Notes under the pieces: model-generated
What the model saw: the letters and a program-made list of their open reading frames with translations, nothing else
Told to the model about the DNA's origin: nothing
Database searches by the model: none
Made by a program: the position numbers and the translations under genes
Shown: in pieces, positions 19,840 through 29,715 of the stretch
How positions within the stretch are numbered: the first letter of the stretch is position 1
Layout: each line of letters starts with the position of its first letter
NCBI RefSeq assembly: GCF_900105065.1
Contig: NZ_LT629749.1
Span: 1,302,001-1,366,000 of the forward strand
Reading direction: 5' to 3'
Length of the DNA stretch: 64,000 bases
From: Friedmanniella luteola
GTDB taxonomy: Bacteria > Actinomycetota > Actinomycetes > Propionibacteriales > Propionibacteriaceae

Positions 19840-20555
19840 TGGCGGCCCGCCGCCGCTCGCGGGTCACCGGGCTCGTCGTCCTCCTCGTGGTGGTGGCGCT
19901 GCTGGCGCTGGGGCTGTTCTTCGCCGACCGCTACGCCGAGCAGCGGGCCGAGCGCGAGGCCGCCGGCCAGCTGCAGGCGCAGCTCGGGACGGCGACCCCG
20001 CCCGCCGTCGACGTCGAGGGCTGGCCCTTCCTCACCCAGGCCGTCGGCCAGCGGCTGCCGCGGGTGCACGTCGTCGCCGACGACCTGGGGGCCGACGGGA
20101 GCACCACGGTGCCCGTGCAGCACGCCGACCTCGTCCTGACCGACGTCACCACCCCCGACTGGTACCGCACGCTGGAGGCCTCCCGGGTCGAGGGGACCGC
20201 ACGCCTGGACTACGGCGCGCTGAGCGGCCTGGCCGGCGCGCCGCTCACGGCGGCGGGCGGCGGCCGCGTGCGGCTGGAGCGCAAGACCTCCGTCTTCGGC
20301 GCCGACGTCACCGCGACCGTGACCGGGCTGCCGCAGCTCGACGTGGACGCGCAGACGCTCACGCTGACCGACCCGACGGTCGACCTCGCCGGGGTCACCC
20401 TGCCGCAGTCCGCCTCCGACGCGCTGCTGCGCGCGGTCGTGCAACCCATCCCGGTGACCGGGCTGCCGCTGGGACTGACGGTGACCTCCATCGCGGCCGG
20501 CGACGACGCCGTCGACGTCGGACTGCTCGGCCGGGACGTCGAGCTGCGGCGCTGA
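19839..20555 (+). CDS. Single-span membrane protein with DUF2993 (LmeA-like) domain
   Basis: A 238-residue protein has a basic N-terminus and one membrane span (about residues 8-29, VTGLVVLLVVVALLALGLFF), followed by an extracytoplasmic beta-rich domain (VEGWPFLTQAVGQRLPRVHV, then repeated short strands). This matches DUF2993, whose mycobacterial member LmeA is needed for normal lipomannan in the cell envelope. Enzymatic activity is not established for the family. It is coupled to dapB by TGATG, an odd but clear pairing of two envelope-related functions. Two copies of an intergenic repeat follow. Confidence 0.72.
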
Positions 20556-20572
20556 CCATCGCCGCTCCGGCT

Positions 20573-20629
20573 CCCTGAGCCTGTCGAAGGGCCGCCCCCG
20601 TCCCCGCTCCCTGAGCCTGTCGAAGGGCC
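20573..20629. repeat. Two copies of an intergenic REP-like repeat
   Basis: CCCTGAGCCTGTCGAAGGGC occurs at 20573-20592 and again at 20609-20628, 36 bp apart and in the same orientation. Each copy is an imperfect palindrome (CCCT...AGGG). Degenerate copies recur at several other gene ends in this window. The second copy reaches to 2 bp from the stop of the convergent GNAT gene. Confidence 0.75.
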
Positions 20630-20630
20630 C

Positions 20631-21182
20631 CTAACCGAGGTCGGTGTGCAGCCGGACCTGGCGCAGCCGCAGCTCGACGTCGTCGGAGCCGATCTCGCGG
20701 CTGCTGCCGTCGGCGGCCCAGCCGGCCGACGTGAGGAAGCGCCGCAGGGCGTCGTCGGTGGTGGCGACCCACCAGCGGGCCCGCGTGAAGCCGTCGGCCC
20801 GCAGGGTGTCGGCGCAGGCGTTGAGGAGCCGGGACCCGTGGCCGCGGTGCCGGGCCGGGGGGTCGACGGCGAACTCCTGGACCTCGCCGTCGGCGACCGG
20901 GTCGGCGTCGGGGTCCTGGGCCGGCACGGTGGTGGCGAAGCCGACCACGCGGGACTCCTCGACCGCCACCAGCACCCGGAACCGGGCCTGCGGCGGGCGG
21001 CTGATCGCCTGCTCCCAGGCGGCGCTCATCTCGGTGGCCGTGACCCCGGCCAGCACGTCGGACGCGACGTCGGGCGGCAGCTCGGCCGCCCAGACGCGGC
21101 GCTGGAGGTCGGCGATGGCGACGGCCTCCGCCGGCCAGGCCAACCGGACGGAGTCGGCCACCGGGGCCGGGGGGACGCTCAT
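20631..21182 (-). CDS. GNAT family N-acetyltransferase
   Basis: A 183-residue stand-alone acetyltransferase. The conserved parts are VLVAVEESRVVGFATTVP (strand beta4), GEVQEFAVDPPARHRGHGSRLL with the acetyl-CoA loop RHRGHG, and RRFLTSAGWA at the C-terminal motif B. The acceptor substrate is unknown. It is divergent from rnj with 175 bp between their starts. The start ATG at 21182 is chosen because conserved sequence begins soon after it; an upstream extension has no homology-like features. Confidence 0.82.
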   Translation of the reverse strand: MSVPPAPVADSVRLAWPAEAVAIADLQRRVWAAELPPDVASDVLAGVTATEMSAAWEQAISRPPQARFRVLVAVEESRVVGFATTVPAQDPDADPVADGEVQEFAVDPPARHRGHGSRLLNACADTLRADGFTRARWWVATTDDALRRFLTSAGWAADGSSREIGSDDVELRLRQVRLHTDLG

Positions 21183-21343
21183 CCCGGCGATGCTAGCCGA
21201 GCCGGGCCACGACCCGGATCGACCGCGGCGGGCGGTGCCGCGCGGCAGGTCGCGCCGAGCAGGGTCGTGCGCCCGCACCCCGTCGGGCCGGACCCCGGGC
21301 CCGCCCGGGCGGGTGGAAGGCCAGGACCGCCGCCACTCCCCTG

Positions 21344-21357
21344 TAACGTGGTCCGAC
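21344..21357 (+). promoter_or_regulatory. -10 box before rnj
   Basis: TGTAACGT contains an extended -10 (TAACGT, 21344-21349), 8 nt from the GTG at 21358. This fits a leaderless or near-leaderless transcript. Confidence 0.4.
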
Positions 21358-23044
<1,687 letters not shown>

Positions 23045-23078
23045 GCTCCCGCACGACGAGCGCTGTGCCGCACGTGCA

Positions 23079-23109
23079 GCAGGACGTGCGGGACGGAGTT
23101 CGCCGTGCG
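23079..23109. repeat. 31-bp direct repeat, copy 1
   Basis: This 31-bp block starting GCAGGACGTGCG and ending CGTGCG matches 24107-24137 in the same orientation with three mismatches. It is preceded by CCGCACGT, which pairs with ACGTGCGG inside it, so each copy also carries a palindrome. It ends 1 bp before the stop of the minus-strand gene. Confidence 0.65.
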
Positions 23110-24006
23110 TCAGCGAGCGTTGCGGCGGAAGGCCCGGCCGAGCCGCTCCACCAGCAGGTCGGGCCGGAGCAGGTCGGCCCAGATCCACCGGACCACCTGC
23201 CAGCCCCGGTCCCGGAGCGCGTCCTCGCGGCGCTTCTCCTCCCAGACGACGTCCTCCGGGGTCTGCCCGGGACGCAGCAGGCGGCCGTACTTCACCCGCC
23301 CGTCGAACTCCCCCAGAGTGCGGTGCTCCGGCCAGGCGAAGTCGCTCCGGCCGACCAGCCGGCCACGGTCGTCGAACACCTGGTGCTGCAGGTCGGTCGG
23401 CGGCAGGCCGCACTGGTGCAGGACGACGCGGCTGGCCGACTCACCGGCGCTCTCGCTGCGGGCGTCCATCAGCCGTACCGCGCGGCGGGCGGCGAAGACC
23501 CCGGGGCGCCCCTGCGCCTCGTCCAGGGCGGTGGCCAGCTCGCCGGACGTGAGGCCCTTCCTGAGGGCGGCATCGCCAGCCGCGACGGACTGCTGCAGCG
23601 GCAGGCTGCGCGCCAGGTCGACCACCGTGCGGGCCAGAGCGGTCACCGCTAGGTCGTCCACCTGGACGACGTCCGCAGGCCCCAGCGGGGTGACGTGGAG
23701 ATGGAGGTGGCCCTCGCGCCGGCCGGTCCCGCTGGTGCGGGTCACGTGAACCAGCCTGAGCGGGTCGCCCCAGACCGGCAGCCCGTGCACCACGGCGGCC
23801 GAGAGGTGGCTGACGACGCCGGCACCGGGGAGCGGGAGGGTGGCCCCGACCAGTTGACGGTGCCGGAGGGCGGCGTCCTCGGACACCTCGTCGGGGTCCA
23901 GGTAGGAGCCCCGCCGGAGGCGGACGAGCTCGCCGCGGCGGGCCGACTGGGCGAGCTCGTTGTGGCTGTACCCCTCAGCGAGGAGGTCGGCGGTGGTGCG
24001 TGGCAT
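23110..24006 (-). CDS. AbiEi-like N-terminal domain protein with DUF559/Vsr-like C-terminus
   Basis: A 298-residue protein of a family common in actinobacteria. Residues about 1-40 form a winged-helix/AbiEi antitoxin-like region (ELAQSARRGELVRLRRGSYLD read in parts), the middle has a transcription-regulator-like domain (VSHLSAAVVHGLPVWG), and the last 90 residues resemble a restriction-endonuclease fold: GRSDFAWPEHRTLGEFDG, with Asp and Glu-Phe-Asp-Gly placed as in DUF559/Vsr-like nucleases, then KRREDALRDRGWQVVRWIW. There is no adjacent AbiEii-type toxin. Function is unknown; the pattern suggests a DNA-binding protein with a nuclease-like tail. It is bracketed by 31-bp direct repeats. Confidence 0.75.
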   Translation of the reverse strand: MPRTTADLLAEGYSHNELAQSARRGELVRLRRGSYLDPDEVSEDAALRHRQLVGATLPLPGAGVVSHLSAAVVHGLPVWGDPLRLVHVTRTSGTGRREGHLHLHVTPLGPADVVQVDDLAVTALARTVVDLARSLPLQQSVAAGDAALRKGLTSGELATALDEAQGRPGVFAARRAVRLMDARSESAGESASRVVLHQCGLPPTDLQHQVFDDRGRLVGRSDFAWPEHRTLGEFDGRVKYGRLLRPGQTPEDVVWEEKRREDALRDRGWQVVRWIWADLLRPDLLVERLGRAFRRNAR

Positions 24007-24096
24007 GGGACGACGTCACCACGGGCGGCCTCCCCGCGGCCAGCCCTTCGGCGACATCTGTGGACAGCGGGCCACCCCGCACGCTGGACTCCTGAC

Positions 24097-24137
24097 CGCA
24101 CGCCCTGCAGGACGTGCGCGAGGGAGTTCGACGTGCG
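24097..24137. repeat. 31-bp direct repeat, copy 2, with overlapping palindrome
   Basis: 24107-24137 repeats 23079-23109 (28 of 31 identical). It overlaps a 22-bp palindrome at 24097-24118 (CGCACGCCCTG / CAGGACGTGCG, one mismatch). It lies about 100 bp upstream of the AbiEi-like start and 28 bp from the rpmB terminator. Confidence 0.65.
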
Positions 24138-24164
24138 GGAGGTCAGCAGCTGTCCGGGAACGCA

Positions 24165-24192
24165 CAAAACCCGCCTCCCGGAGGAGGCGGGT
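24165..24192 (-). terminator. Intrinsic terminator of rpmB
   Basis: Read on the minus strand, ACCCGCCTCC and GGAGGCGGGT form a perfect 10-bp stem with loop TCCG, followed by TTTTG. It lies 15 bp after the rpmB stop and is the most classical terminator in the window. Confidence 0.85.
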
Positions 24193-24206
24193 CAGGGGCG
24201 ATCAGG

Positions 24207-24392
24207 TCAGCGGGTGACCTTGCCGGCCTTGATGCAGGAGGTGCAGGCGTTGACCCGCTTCGGCGCGCCGGACACGATGGCGCGGATGCGCTGGATGTTC
24301 GGGTTCCAGCGCCGGTTCGTCTTCTTCTTCGACCAGGGCACGTTGTGGCCGAAGCCCGGTCCCTTGCCGCACACGTCGCATACCGCTGCCAC
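24207..24392 (-). CDS. rpmB: 50S ribosomal protein L28, zinc-binding (C+) form
   Basis: L28 sits near the E-site region of the 50S subunit. The 61-residue protein AAVCDVCGKGPGFGHNVPWS...RVNACTSCIKAGKVTR has two CxxC pairs (CDVC and CTSC), so it is the zinc form; genomes often also carry a Cys-free copy used under zinc limitation. GTG at 24392, with GGGAG 8 nt upstream, gives the canonical start; an upstream ATG (24407) adds five non-conserved residues. It is monocistronic with its own terminator. Confidence 0.95.
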   Translation of the reverse strand: MAAVCDVCGKGPGFGHNVPWSKKKTNRRWNPNIQRIRAIVSGAPKRVNACTSCIKAGKVTR

Positions 24393-24558
24393 TGGAGTTG
24401 CTCCCATTGCTGTCTGACATCGAAGTGCCGCCTCGCGGCGGCGTCCTAGGGCTACCCGTCCGGGCAACCGGAACAGCGTACCCGAACCGGCCGGGCGGGG
24501 ACCAATCCGGCAGCGCCGGGGCGACGGGCCGCCGCACGGGCGCGGATAGGGTGACGGC

Positions 24559-26184
24559 GTGCTGCCCTCCTCCCGCTCCGGCGCGCCGGCCCCGCTCGGC
24601 CCGGGGTCCAGCGTCTGGGAGACCTTCGACGCCTGGCTGCGGCGGTCCAGCACGCTCATCGGGGAGTCGGCCGACGCCCTCGACGCGCTCAACGTCTTCC
24701 CCGTCTCCGACGCCGACACGGGCTCCAACCTGCAGCTGACGCTGGCCGGCATCGCCCGCGCGGTCCCCGACGTCAACCGCGGCAACCTGGGCGCCGTCGT
24801 CCAGGCCGCCATCCTCTCCGCCCACGGCAACTCGGGCGCGATCGTCGCCGAGATGTTCTCCAGCGTCTGCCGCAGCCTGGAGCATGGCCTGCCGGGCGCC
24901 GGACCGGGGCCCGCCGGCACCCGTGTCGCCGTGCTGCTGGCCACGGTCGCCGAGGCCGCCCGCCGCGCCGTCGCGCGGCCGATCGCCGGGACCATCCTCA
25001 CCGTGGCCGCCGACGCCGCCCGGGCCGCGTGGGCCGCGGCGGAAGCCACCCCCGACGACGCCCTGGCCGTCGCCCGCGCCGCGCAGACCGAGGCCCGCGC
25101 CGCCCTGCTCCGCACCCCCGACCAGCTCGACGTGCTGGCCGAGGCCGGGGTGGTGGACGCCGGGGGACAGGCCTACGCCCTGCTGGTGGACGCCCTCGTC
25201 GAGGTGCTCGGCGGCGAGCCGGCCCTCCCGCTGGCCGCCGCCGACGTCCGGCCCCGGCCCGCGGCGGCCGCCGGCGGTCCCGAGTACGAGGTGATGTACG
25301 TCGTCCACGACGCGAGCGCCGAGGACCTCGACGCCCTCCGCGCGCGGCTCGACGCCCTCGGCCACAGCGTCGTCGTGGTCGGGGAGGCCGGCAGCGGCGC
25401 CGGCCTGGCGCAGGTGCACGTCCACCTCGCCGAGCCGGGCGCCGCGGTCGAGGCCGCGCTCGGCACCGGCCGGCTGTCGCAGATCCGCATCACCGCCCTC
25501 GACCCGGTGGCCGCGCCCACCCGCACGATCGTCTCCGTCGTCGCCGGGCCCGGGCTGGTCCGTGCGGTCGAGGAGGCCGGCGGGGTGGCCGTCGACCGCC
25601 GGGGCCCACGCCCGCTCCTGGAGGAGCTGAGCGCCACCCTGCGCCGCCTGGAGGGCGACGTCGTCGTGCTGCCCAACGACCTGGAGACCCTCGAGACCGC
25701 CACGCACCTGGTCGCCCGGCTCCGCGGCGAGCGGGCCGGCCGCGGGCGGCACCTCGTCGTCATCCCCACCCTCGCCCAGGTCCAGGGCCTGGCGGCCCTG
25801 GCCGTGCACGAGCCCGACGCCGACTTCGACGCCGCGGTCGCTGCCATGGGGGCGGCGGCCGGCCACGCGCGGCACGGGGCGGTCACCGTCGCCGAGAGCG
25901 CGGCCATGACGATGGCCGGCCGCTGCGAGGTGGGTGACGTCCTCGGCGTCGTCGACGGCGACTTCGTGGAGATCGGCCGCGACGTCACCGTCGTCGCCAC
26001 CCGGGTGGCGGAGCGGCTGCTGGCCTCCGGCGGCGAGCTGCTCACCGTGGTCCTCGGCGCCGACGCGCCCGGCACCCTGGCCGCCGCGCTGAGGACCTGG
26101 GCGCGCCGTCACCCGGTGCCCCTCGAGGTGCAGGTCCTCGAGGGCGGCCAGCCGCGCTACCCGGTCCTGCTGGGGGCGGAGTGA
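24559..26184 (+). CDS. DAK2-domain protein (fatty acid kinase FakA-like)
   Basis: A 541-residue soluble protein. The N-terminal DAK2 kinase-like domain has ALNVFPVSDADTGSNLQLTL, the Mg-ATP binding motif in which the Asp residues are kept but the usual PDGDTG reads SDADTG. It is followed by AAILSAHGNSGAIVAEMF and VVDAGGQAYALLVDAL. The middle and C-terminal parts (YEVMYVVHDAS, LPNDLETLETA and a GRCEVGDVLGVVDGDFVEIG tail) match the FakA/YloV family, which phosphorylates protein-bound fatty acids in Firmicutes. It precedes recG with GTGA overlap, an arrangement also seen in other actinobacteria. A -10 box TAGGGT at 24547-24552 is 6 nt before the GTG start. Confidence 0.87.
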   Translation: MLPSSRSGAPAPLGPGSSVWETFDAWLRRSSTLIGESADALDALNVFPVSDADTGSNLQLTLAGIARAVPDVNRGNLGAVVQAAILSAHGNSGAIVAEMFSSVCRSLEHGLPGAGPGPAGTRVAVLLATVAEAARRAVARPIAGTILTVAADAARAAWAAAEATPDDALAVARAAQTEARAALLRTPDQLDVLAEAGVVDAGGQAYALLVDALVEVLGGEPALPLAAADVRPRPAAAAGGPEYEVMYVVHDASAEDLDALRARLDALGHSVVVVGEAGSGAGLAQVHVHLAEPGAAVEAALGTGRLSQIRITALDPVAAPTRTIVSVVAGPGLVRAVEEAGGVAVDRRGPRPLLEELSATLRRLEGDVVVLPNDLETLETATHLVARLRGERAGRGRHLVVIPTLAQVQGLAALAVHEPDADFDAAVAAMGAAAGHARHGAVTVAESAAMTMAGRCEVGDVLGVVDGDFVEIGRDVTVVATRVAERLLASGGELLTVVLGADAPGTLAAALRTWARRHPVPLEVQVLEGGQPRYPVLLGAE

Positions 26185-28454
26185 GCGCCGTCGTCGGCCC
26201 CGTCGTCCAGGCGTGGCAGACCGACACCTTCCGCCGGCTCACCGAGCGGCTGGACCGGGTGCTCGGCGACAAGACGGCCAAGCAGTTCGAGTCGCTCAAG
26301 GTCCGCACGGTCAGCGACCTGATGCACCACCTGCCCCGGCGCTACTTCTCGGCCGCGGAGCTCAGCGACCTGTCGGTGCTGCAGCCCGAGCAGGAGGTCG
26401 CCGTCGTCGCCGAGGTGGTGGAGAGCCGCGCGCACAACATGCCCTCCGGCAGCTACCACACCGCCAAGAAGCCGCGGCTGGAGGCGAGGATCACCGACCA
26501 CAAGGGCTCGCTGACCCTGACCTTCTTCGGCCAGCCGCGGGTGATCAATTACTGGCAGAACCAGCTGACGCCGGGCGCCCGCGGGATCTTCGCGGGCAAG
26601 GTCCGCGAGTTCAACAACCAGCTGCAGCTGGCGCACCCCGACTTCGTCATCGTCGACGACGAGGGCCGGATGATCGGCGGGGCGCAGCGCAACGCGGCCA
26701 TGACCACGGCGGTGTCGTCGCCGCTGATCGGGCTCTACCCGCAGACCGGGAAGCTGCGCACCTGGACGATCGCGGAGTGCGCGCGGCTGGTCCTGGAGGG
26801 CCTCGACGGGCTGGTCGACCCGCTGCCCGCCTGGCTGCGGGAGGAGGCGGAGGTGGTCGAGCTGCTGCCGGCCCTGCAGGCGCTGCACCAGCCCGCGAGC
26901 CGCGACGAGATCGACGAGGGCCGCGACCGGCTCCGCTTCGACGAGGCCTTCGCCCTGCAGCTGACGATGGCCCAGCGCCGGGCTGACGCCGCGGCCCACG
27001 GCGCGGTGCCCCGGCCCCGCCGGCCCGGCCGGCTGCTGGACGCCTTCGACGCCCGGCTGCCGTTCACCCTCACCGCCGGGCAGGTCGAGGTGGGGGCGGA
27101 GATCGAGCGGGAGCTGGCCCTGGACCGGCCGATGCAGCGGCTGCTGCAGGGCGAGGTGGGCTCGGGCAAGACGCTCGTCGCGCTCCGCGCCATGCTCACG
27201 GTCGTCGACGCCGGCGGGCAGGCGGCGCTGCTCGCGCCCACCGAGGTGCTGGCCGCCCAGCACCACCGCACCCTCACCCGGATGCTGGGCGACCTCGCGC
27301 TGGGCGGGATGCTGGGCGGCGCCGAGCACGCCACCCGGGTCACCCTGCTGACCGGGTCGATGACGGCCGCGCAGAAGCGCGAGGCGCTCCTGCAGGCCGC
27401 GTCCGGCGAGGCGGGCCTGGTCGTCGGCACCCACGCGCTGCTGAGCTCCGGGGTGCAGTTCGCCGAGCTCGGGCTGGTCGTGGTGGACGAGCAGCACCGC
27501 TTCGGGGTGGAGCAGCGCGCCGCCCTCGCGGCCAAGGCCGCCGCCCGTCCGCACGTCCTGGTCATGACCGCCACGCCGATCCCGCGCTCGGTCGCCATGA
27601 CGGTGTTCGGCGACCTCGAGACGTCGGTGCTGCGCGAGGTTCCGGCCGGCCGGGCGGACGTCAGCACCGTCGTCGTCGACAGCCGCCGGCACCCCGGCTG
27701 GGTCGACCGCGCCTGGCACCGGATCGCCGAGGAGGTCGGGGCCGGTCGGCAGGCCTACGTCGTCTGCGCGCGCATCTCCTCGGCCGAGTCGGCCGGCCGG
27801 GCCGGTGAGGACGAGGTGCTGGACGAGGGCCCCGAGCCGCTGCCGCCCGCCGCCGCCGTCGAGGACCTGTTCGCCGAGCTCACGGCCGGGCCGCTGGCCG
27901 GCGTCCGGGTGGAGATGCTGCACGGCCGGCTGCCGCCCGACGACAAGGACGCCGTGATGCGGCGCTTCGCGGCCGGGGAGACGGACGTGCTGGTGGCCAC
28001 CACCGTGATCGAGGTGGGGGTGGACGTGCCCAACGCGGCGGTCATGGTGATCAGCGACGCCGACCGCTTCGGCATCTCCCAGCTGCACCAGCTGCGGGGA
28101 CGGATCGGCCGCGGTGAGCACCCGGGCGTCTGCCTGCTGCTCACGGCCGCCCCCGACGGCAGCCTGGCGCGCGAGCGGCTGGACGCCGTCGCCCGCACCC
28201 GGGACGGCTTCGCGCTGGCCGAGGTGGACCTCGAGCAGCGCCGGGAGGGTGACGTGCTGGGCGCCAGCCAGTCCGGTCACCGCTCCAGCCTGCGGCTGCT
28301 GCGGGTGCTCGACGACGCCGACGTCATCGCCCGCGCCCGCGACCTGGCCGAGCGCTGCGTGGCGGCCGACCCGGAGCTGACCGACCCCGGGCTGGCCGAC
28401 ACCGTCGCGCTGATGGAGCGCCAGGCCGCCGGCGACTGGCTGGAGCGGACGTGA
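26181..28454 (+). CDS. recG: ATP-dependent DNA helicase RecG
   Basis: RecG reverses stalled replication forks and remodels branched DNA. The 757-residue protein has the N-terminal wedge/OB region (LMHHLPRRYFSAAELSDL, then ITDHKGSLTLTFFGQP), helicase motif I GEVGSGKT near residue 323, the DExH-type box DEQHRFGVEQ near 435, MTATPIPRSVAMTVFGDLE, and motif VI QLHQLRGRIGRG. The TRG tail is present (FALAEVDLEQRREGDVLGASQSG read in parts). Compared with the family it carries a low-complexity insert around residue 540 (EDEVLDEGPEPLPPAAAVED). GTG overlaps the preceding stop; it also overlaps rsmD. Confidence 0.96.
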   Translation: MSAVVGPVVQAWQTDTFRRLTERLDRVLGDKTAKQFESLKVRTVSDLMHHLPRRYFSAAELSDLSVLQPEQEVAVVAEVVESRAHNMPSGSYHTAKKPRLEARITDHKGSLTLTFFGQPRVINYWQNQLTPGARGIFAGKVREFNNQLQLAHPDFVIVDDEGRMIGGAQRNAAMTTAVSSPLIGLYPQTGKLRTWTIAECARLVLEGLDGLVDPLPAWLREEAEVVELLPALQALHQPASRDEIDEGRDRLRFDEAFALQLTMAQRRADAAAHGAVPRPRRPGRLLDAFDARLPFTLTAGQVEVGAEIERELALDRPMQRLLQGEVGSGKTLVALRAMLTVVDAGGQAALLAPTEVLAAQHHRTLTRMLGDLALGGMLGGAEHATRVTLLTGSMTAAQKREALLQAASGEAGLVVGTHALLSSGVQFAELGLVVVDEQHRFGVEQRAALAAKAAARPHVLVMTATPIPRSVAMTVFGDLETSVLREVPAGRADVSTVVVDSRRHPGWVDRAWHRIAEEVGAGRQAYVVCARISSAESAGRAGEDEVLDEGPEPLPPAAAVEDLFAELTAGPLAGVRVEMLHGRLPPDDKDAVMRRFAAGETDVLVATTVIEVGVDVPNAAVMVISDADRFGISQLHQLRGRIGRGEHPGVCLLLTAAPDGSLARERLDAVARTRDGFALAEVDLEQRREGDVLGASQSGHRSSLRLLRVLDDADVIARARDLAERCVAADPELTDPGLADTVALMERQAAGDWLERT

Positions 28455-29089
28455 GCCGCATCATCGCCGGCTCCCACGGCGGCCGGCGGCTGACGACCCC
28501 GCCGGGGTCGCGGACCCGGCCGACCACCGACCGCGTCCGCGAGGCGCTGTTCTCCGCGGTCGCCGCCTGGGCGGGCACCGCGGACGCGCCGGCCGACGAG
28601 GCCCTGGCCGGCCTGGCGTTCGCCGACCTGTTCGCCGGCTCCGGCGCCGTCGGCCTGGAGGCGGCCAGCCGGGGCGCCGGCCCGGTCCTGCTGGTGGAGG
28701 CCGACAAGCGCACCGTCGGGGTGACCACGCGCAACGTCCGCGACCTCGGCCTCGCCGGCCAGGTCCGGACCGGCAAGGTCGAGACGGTGGTGGCGTCCCC
28801 CAGCGCGCAGGCCTACGACGTCGTCTTCCTCGACCCGCCCTACGAGCTGGCGGGGGAGACGCTGGCCGGCGTCCTGCAGGCGCTGGCCGACGGCGGCTGG
28901 CTCACCGCCGACGCGCTCCTCGTCGTCGAGCGCAGCCGCCGCACCCCGGACCCGGTCTGGCCGCCGCTGGTGACCGACACCTGGAGCCGGACCTACGGCG
29001 AGACCGTCCTGCACTTCGGCTCCTGCGCCGGGCCCCCCGACGGTCCGCCGGCCGCGGCGAGCCCGTCCCCGGGATCGGCGCCCGGCTAG
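28451..29089 (+). CDS. rsmD: 16S rRNA (guanine(966)-N(2))-methyltransferase RsmD
   Basis: RsmD methylates G966 in assembled 30S particles using SAM. Hallmarks are the opening RIIAGSHGGRRLTTPPGSRTRPTTDRVREALF (read in parts), the SAM motif FADLFAGSGAVGLEAASRG, and the catalytic motif VVFLDPPYELAG (D/NPPY). The C-terminal 20 residues are a Pro/Gly/Ala tail with no known role. It overlaps recG by GTGA and is followed 9 bp later by coaD, the usual rsmD-coaD pair. Confidence 0.95.
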   Translation: MSRIIAGSHGGRRLTTPPGSRTRPTTDRVREALFSAVAAWAGTADAPADEALAGLAFADLFAGSGAVGLEAASRGAGPVLLVEADKRTVGVTTRNVRDLGLAGQVRTGKVETVVASPSAQAYDVVFLDPPYELAGETLAGVLQALADGGWLTADALLVVERSRRTPDPVWPPLVTDTWSRTYGETVLHFGSCAGPPDGPPAAASPSPGSAPG

Positions 29090-29098
29090 CGTGACCCC

Positions 29099-29584
29099 AT
29101 GACCCGCGCGGTGTGCCCCGGCAGCTTCGACCCGGTGACCCGCGGTCACCTCGACGTCATCGGCCGGGCCGCCGCCCTCGTGGAGGAGGTCGTCGTCGCC
29201 GTCGGGGCCAACGGGTCCAAGCGCGCCTGGTTCACGGCGCCGGAGCGGGTGGCGATGCTCGAGGAGGCCTGCGCCGGCTGGCCCAACGTGCGGGTCGCCC
29301 TGTTCGACGGGCTGCTGGTCGACTTCTGCACCGCCGAGGGCATCGGCGCCGTGGTCAAGGGCCTGCGCTCGGCCGCCGACTTCGCCTACGAGCTGCCGAT
29401 GGCGCAGATGAACGCCCACCTGAGCGGCGTGGACACCGTCTTCGTCGCCGCCGCCCCGGCCTGGTCCTACCTCTCGTCCTCCCTCGTGCGCGAGGTGGCG
29501 GGCCTCGGCGGGGACGTGGCGGAGTTCCTCACCCCGGCCGTCGCGGAGCGCGTGCGTCGACGGGCGGGGGAGCGCGGCCGCTAG
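29099..29584 (+). CDS. coaD: Phosphopantetheine adenylyltransferase
   Basis: CoaD makes dephospho-CoA from 4'-phosphopantetheine and ATP, the penultimate CoA step. It has 161 residues, the family length. The N-terminal CPGSFDPVTRGHLDVIGRAA has the TxGH nucleotidyltransferase motif (here TRGH), and the C-terminal SYLSSSLVREVAGLGGDV gives the ISSTxVR-like signature as LSSSLVR. The ATG at 29099 overlaps no neighbour; rsmD ends 9 bp before it. Confidence 0.96.
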   Translation: MTRAVCPGSFDPVTRGHLDVIGRAAALVEEVVVAVGANGSKRAWFTAPERVAMLEEACAGWPNVRVALFDGLLVDFCTAEGIGAVVKGLRSAADFAYELPMAQMNAHLSGVDTVFVAAAPAWSYLSSSLVREVAGLGGDVAEFLTPAVAERVRRRAGERGR

Positions 29585-29715
29585 GGCTCCCGCCCGGAGT
29601 TCGCCCCCATCTCCCGGCACCCGGCCGGCGCCCCGCGGCCGTTAGTCTGGAGCGGTTGCACCCCGCCCTCGGACCCCCGCCGGGGCGGGCACCAGTCCGT
29701 GCTCGAGGAGTACCA

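Noticed and set aside
20644-21357. N-terminal extension of RNase J upstream of 21358
   Set aside because: The frame stays open by composition but overlaps the divergent GNAT gene and has no conserved residues; the -10 box at 21344 supports the GTG at 21358.
23110-24006. Type IV abortive-infection toxin-antitoxin pair
   Set aside because: Only an AbiEi-like N-terminal region is present; no AbiEii nucleotidyltransferase-type toxin gene adjoins. Calling a complete AbiE system would not be supported.
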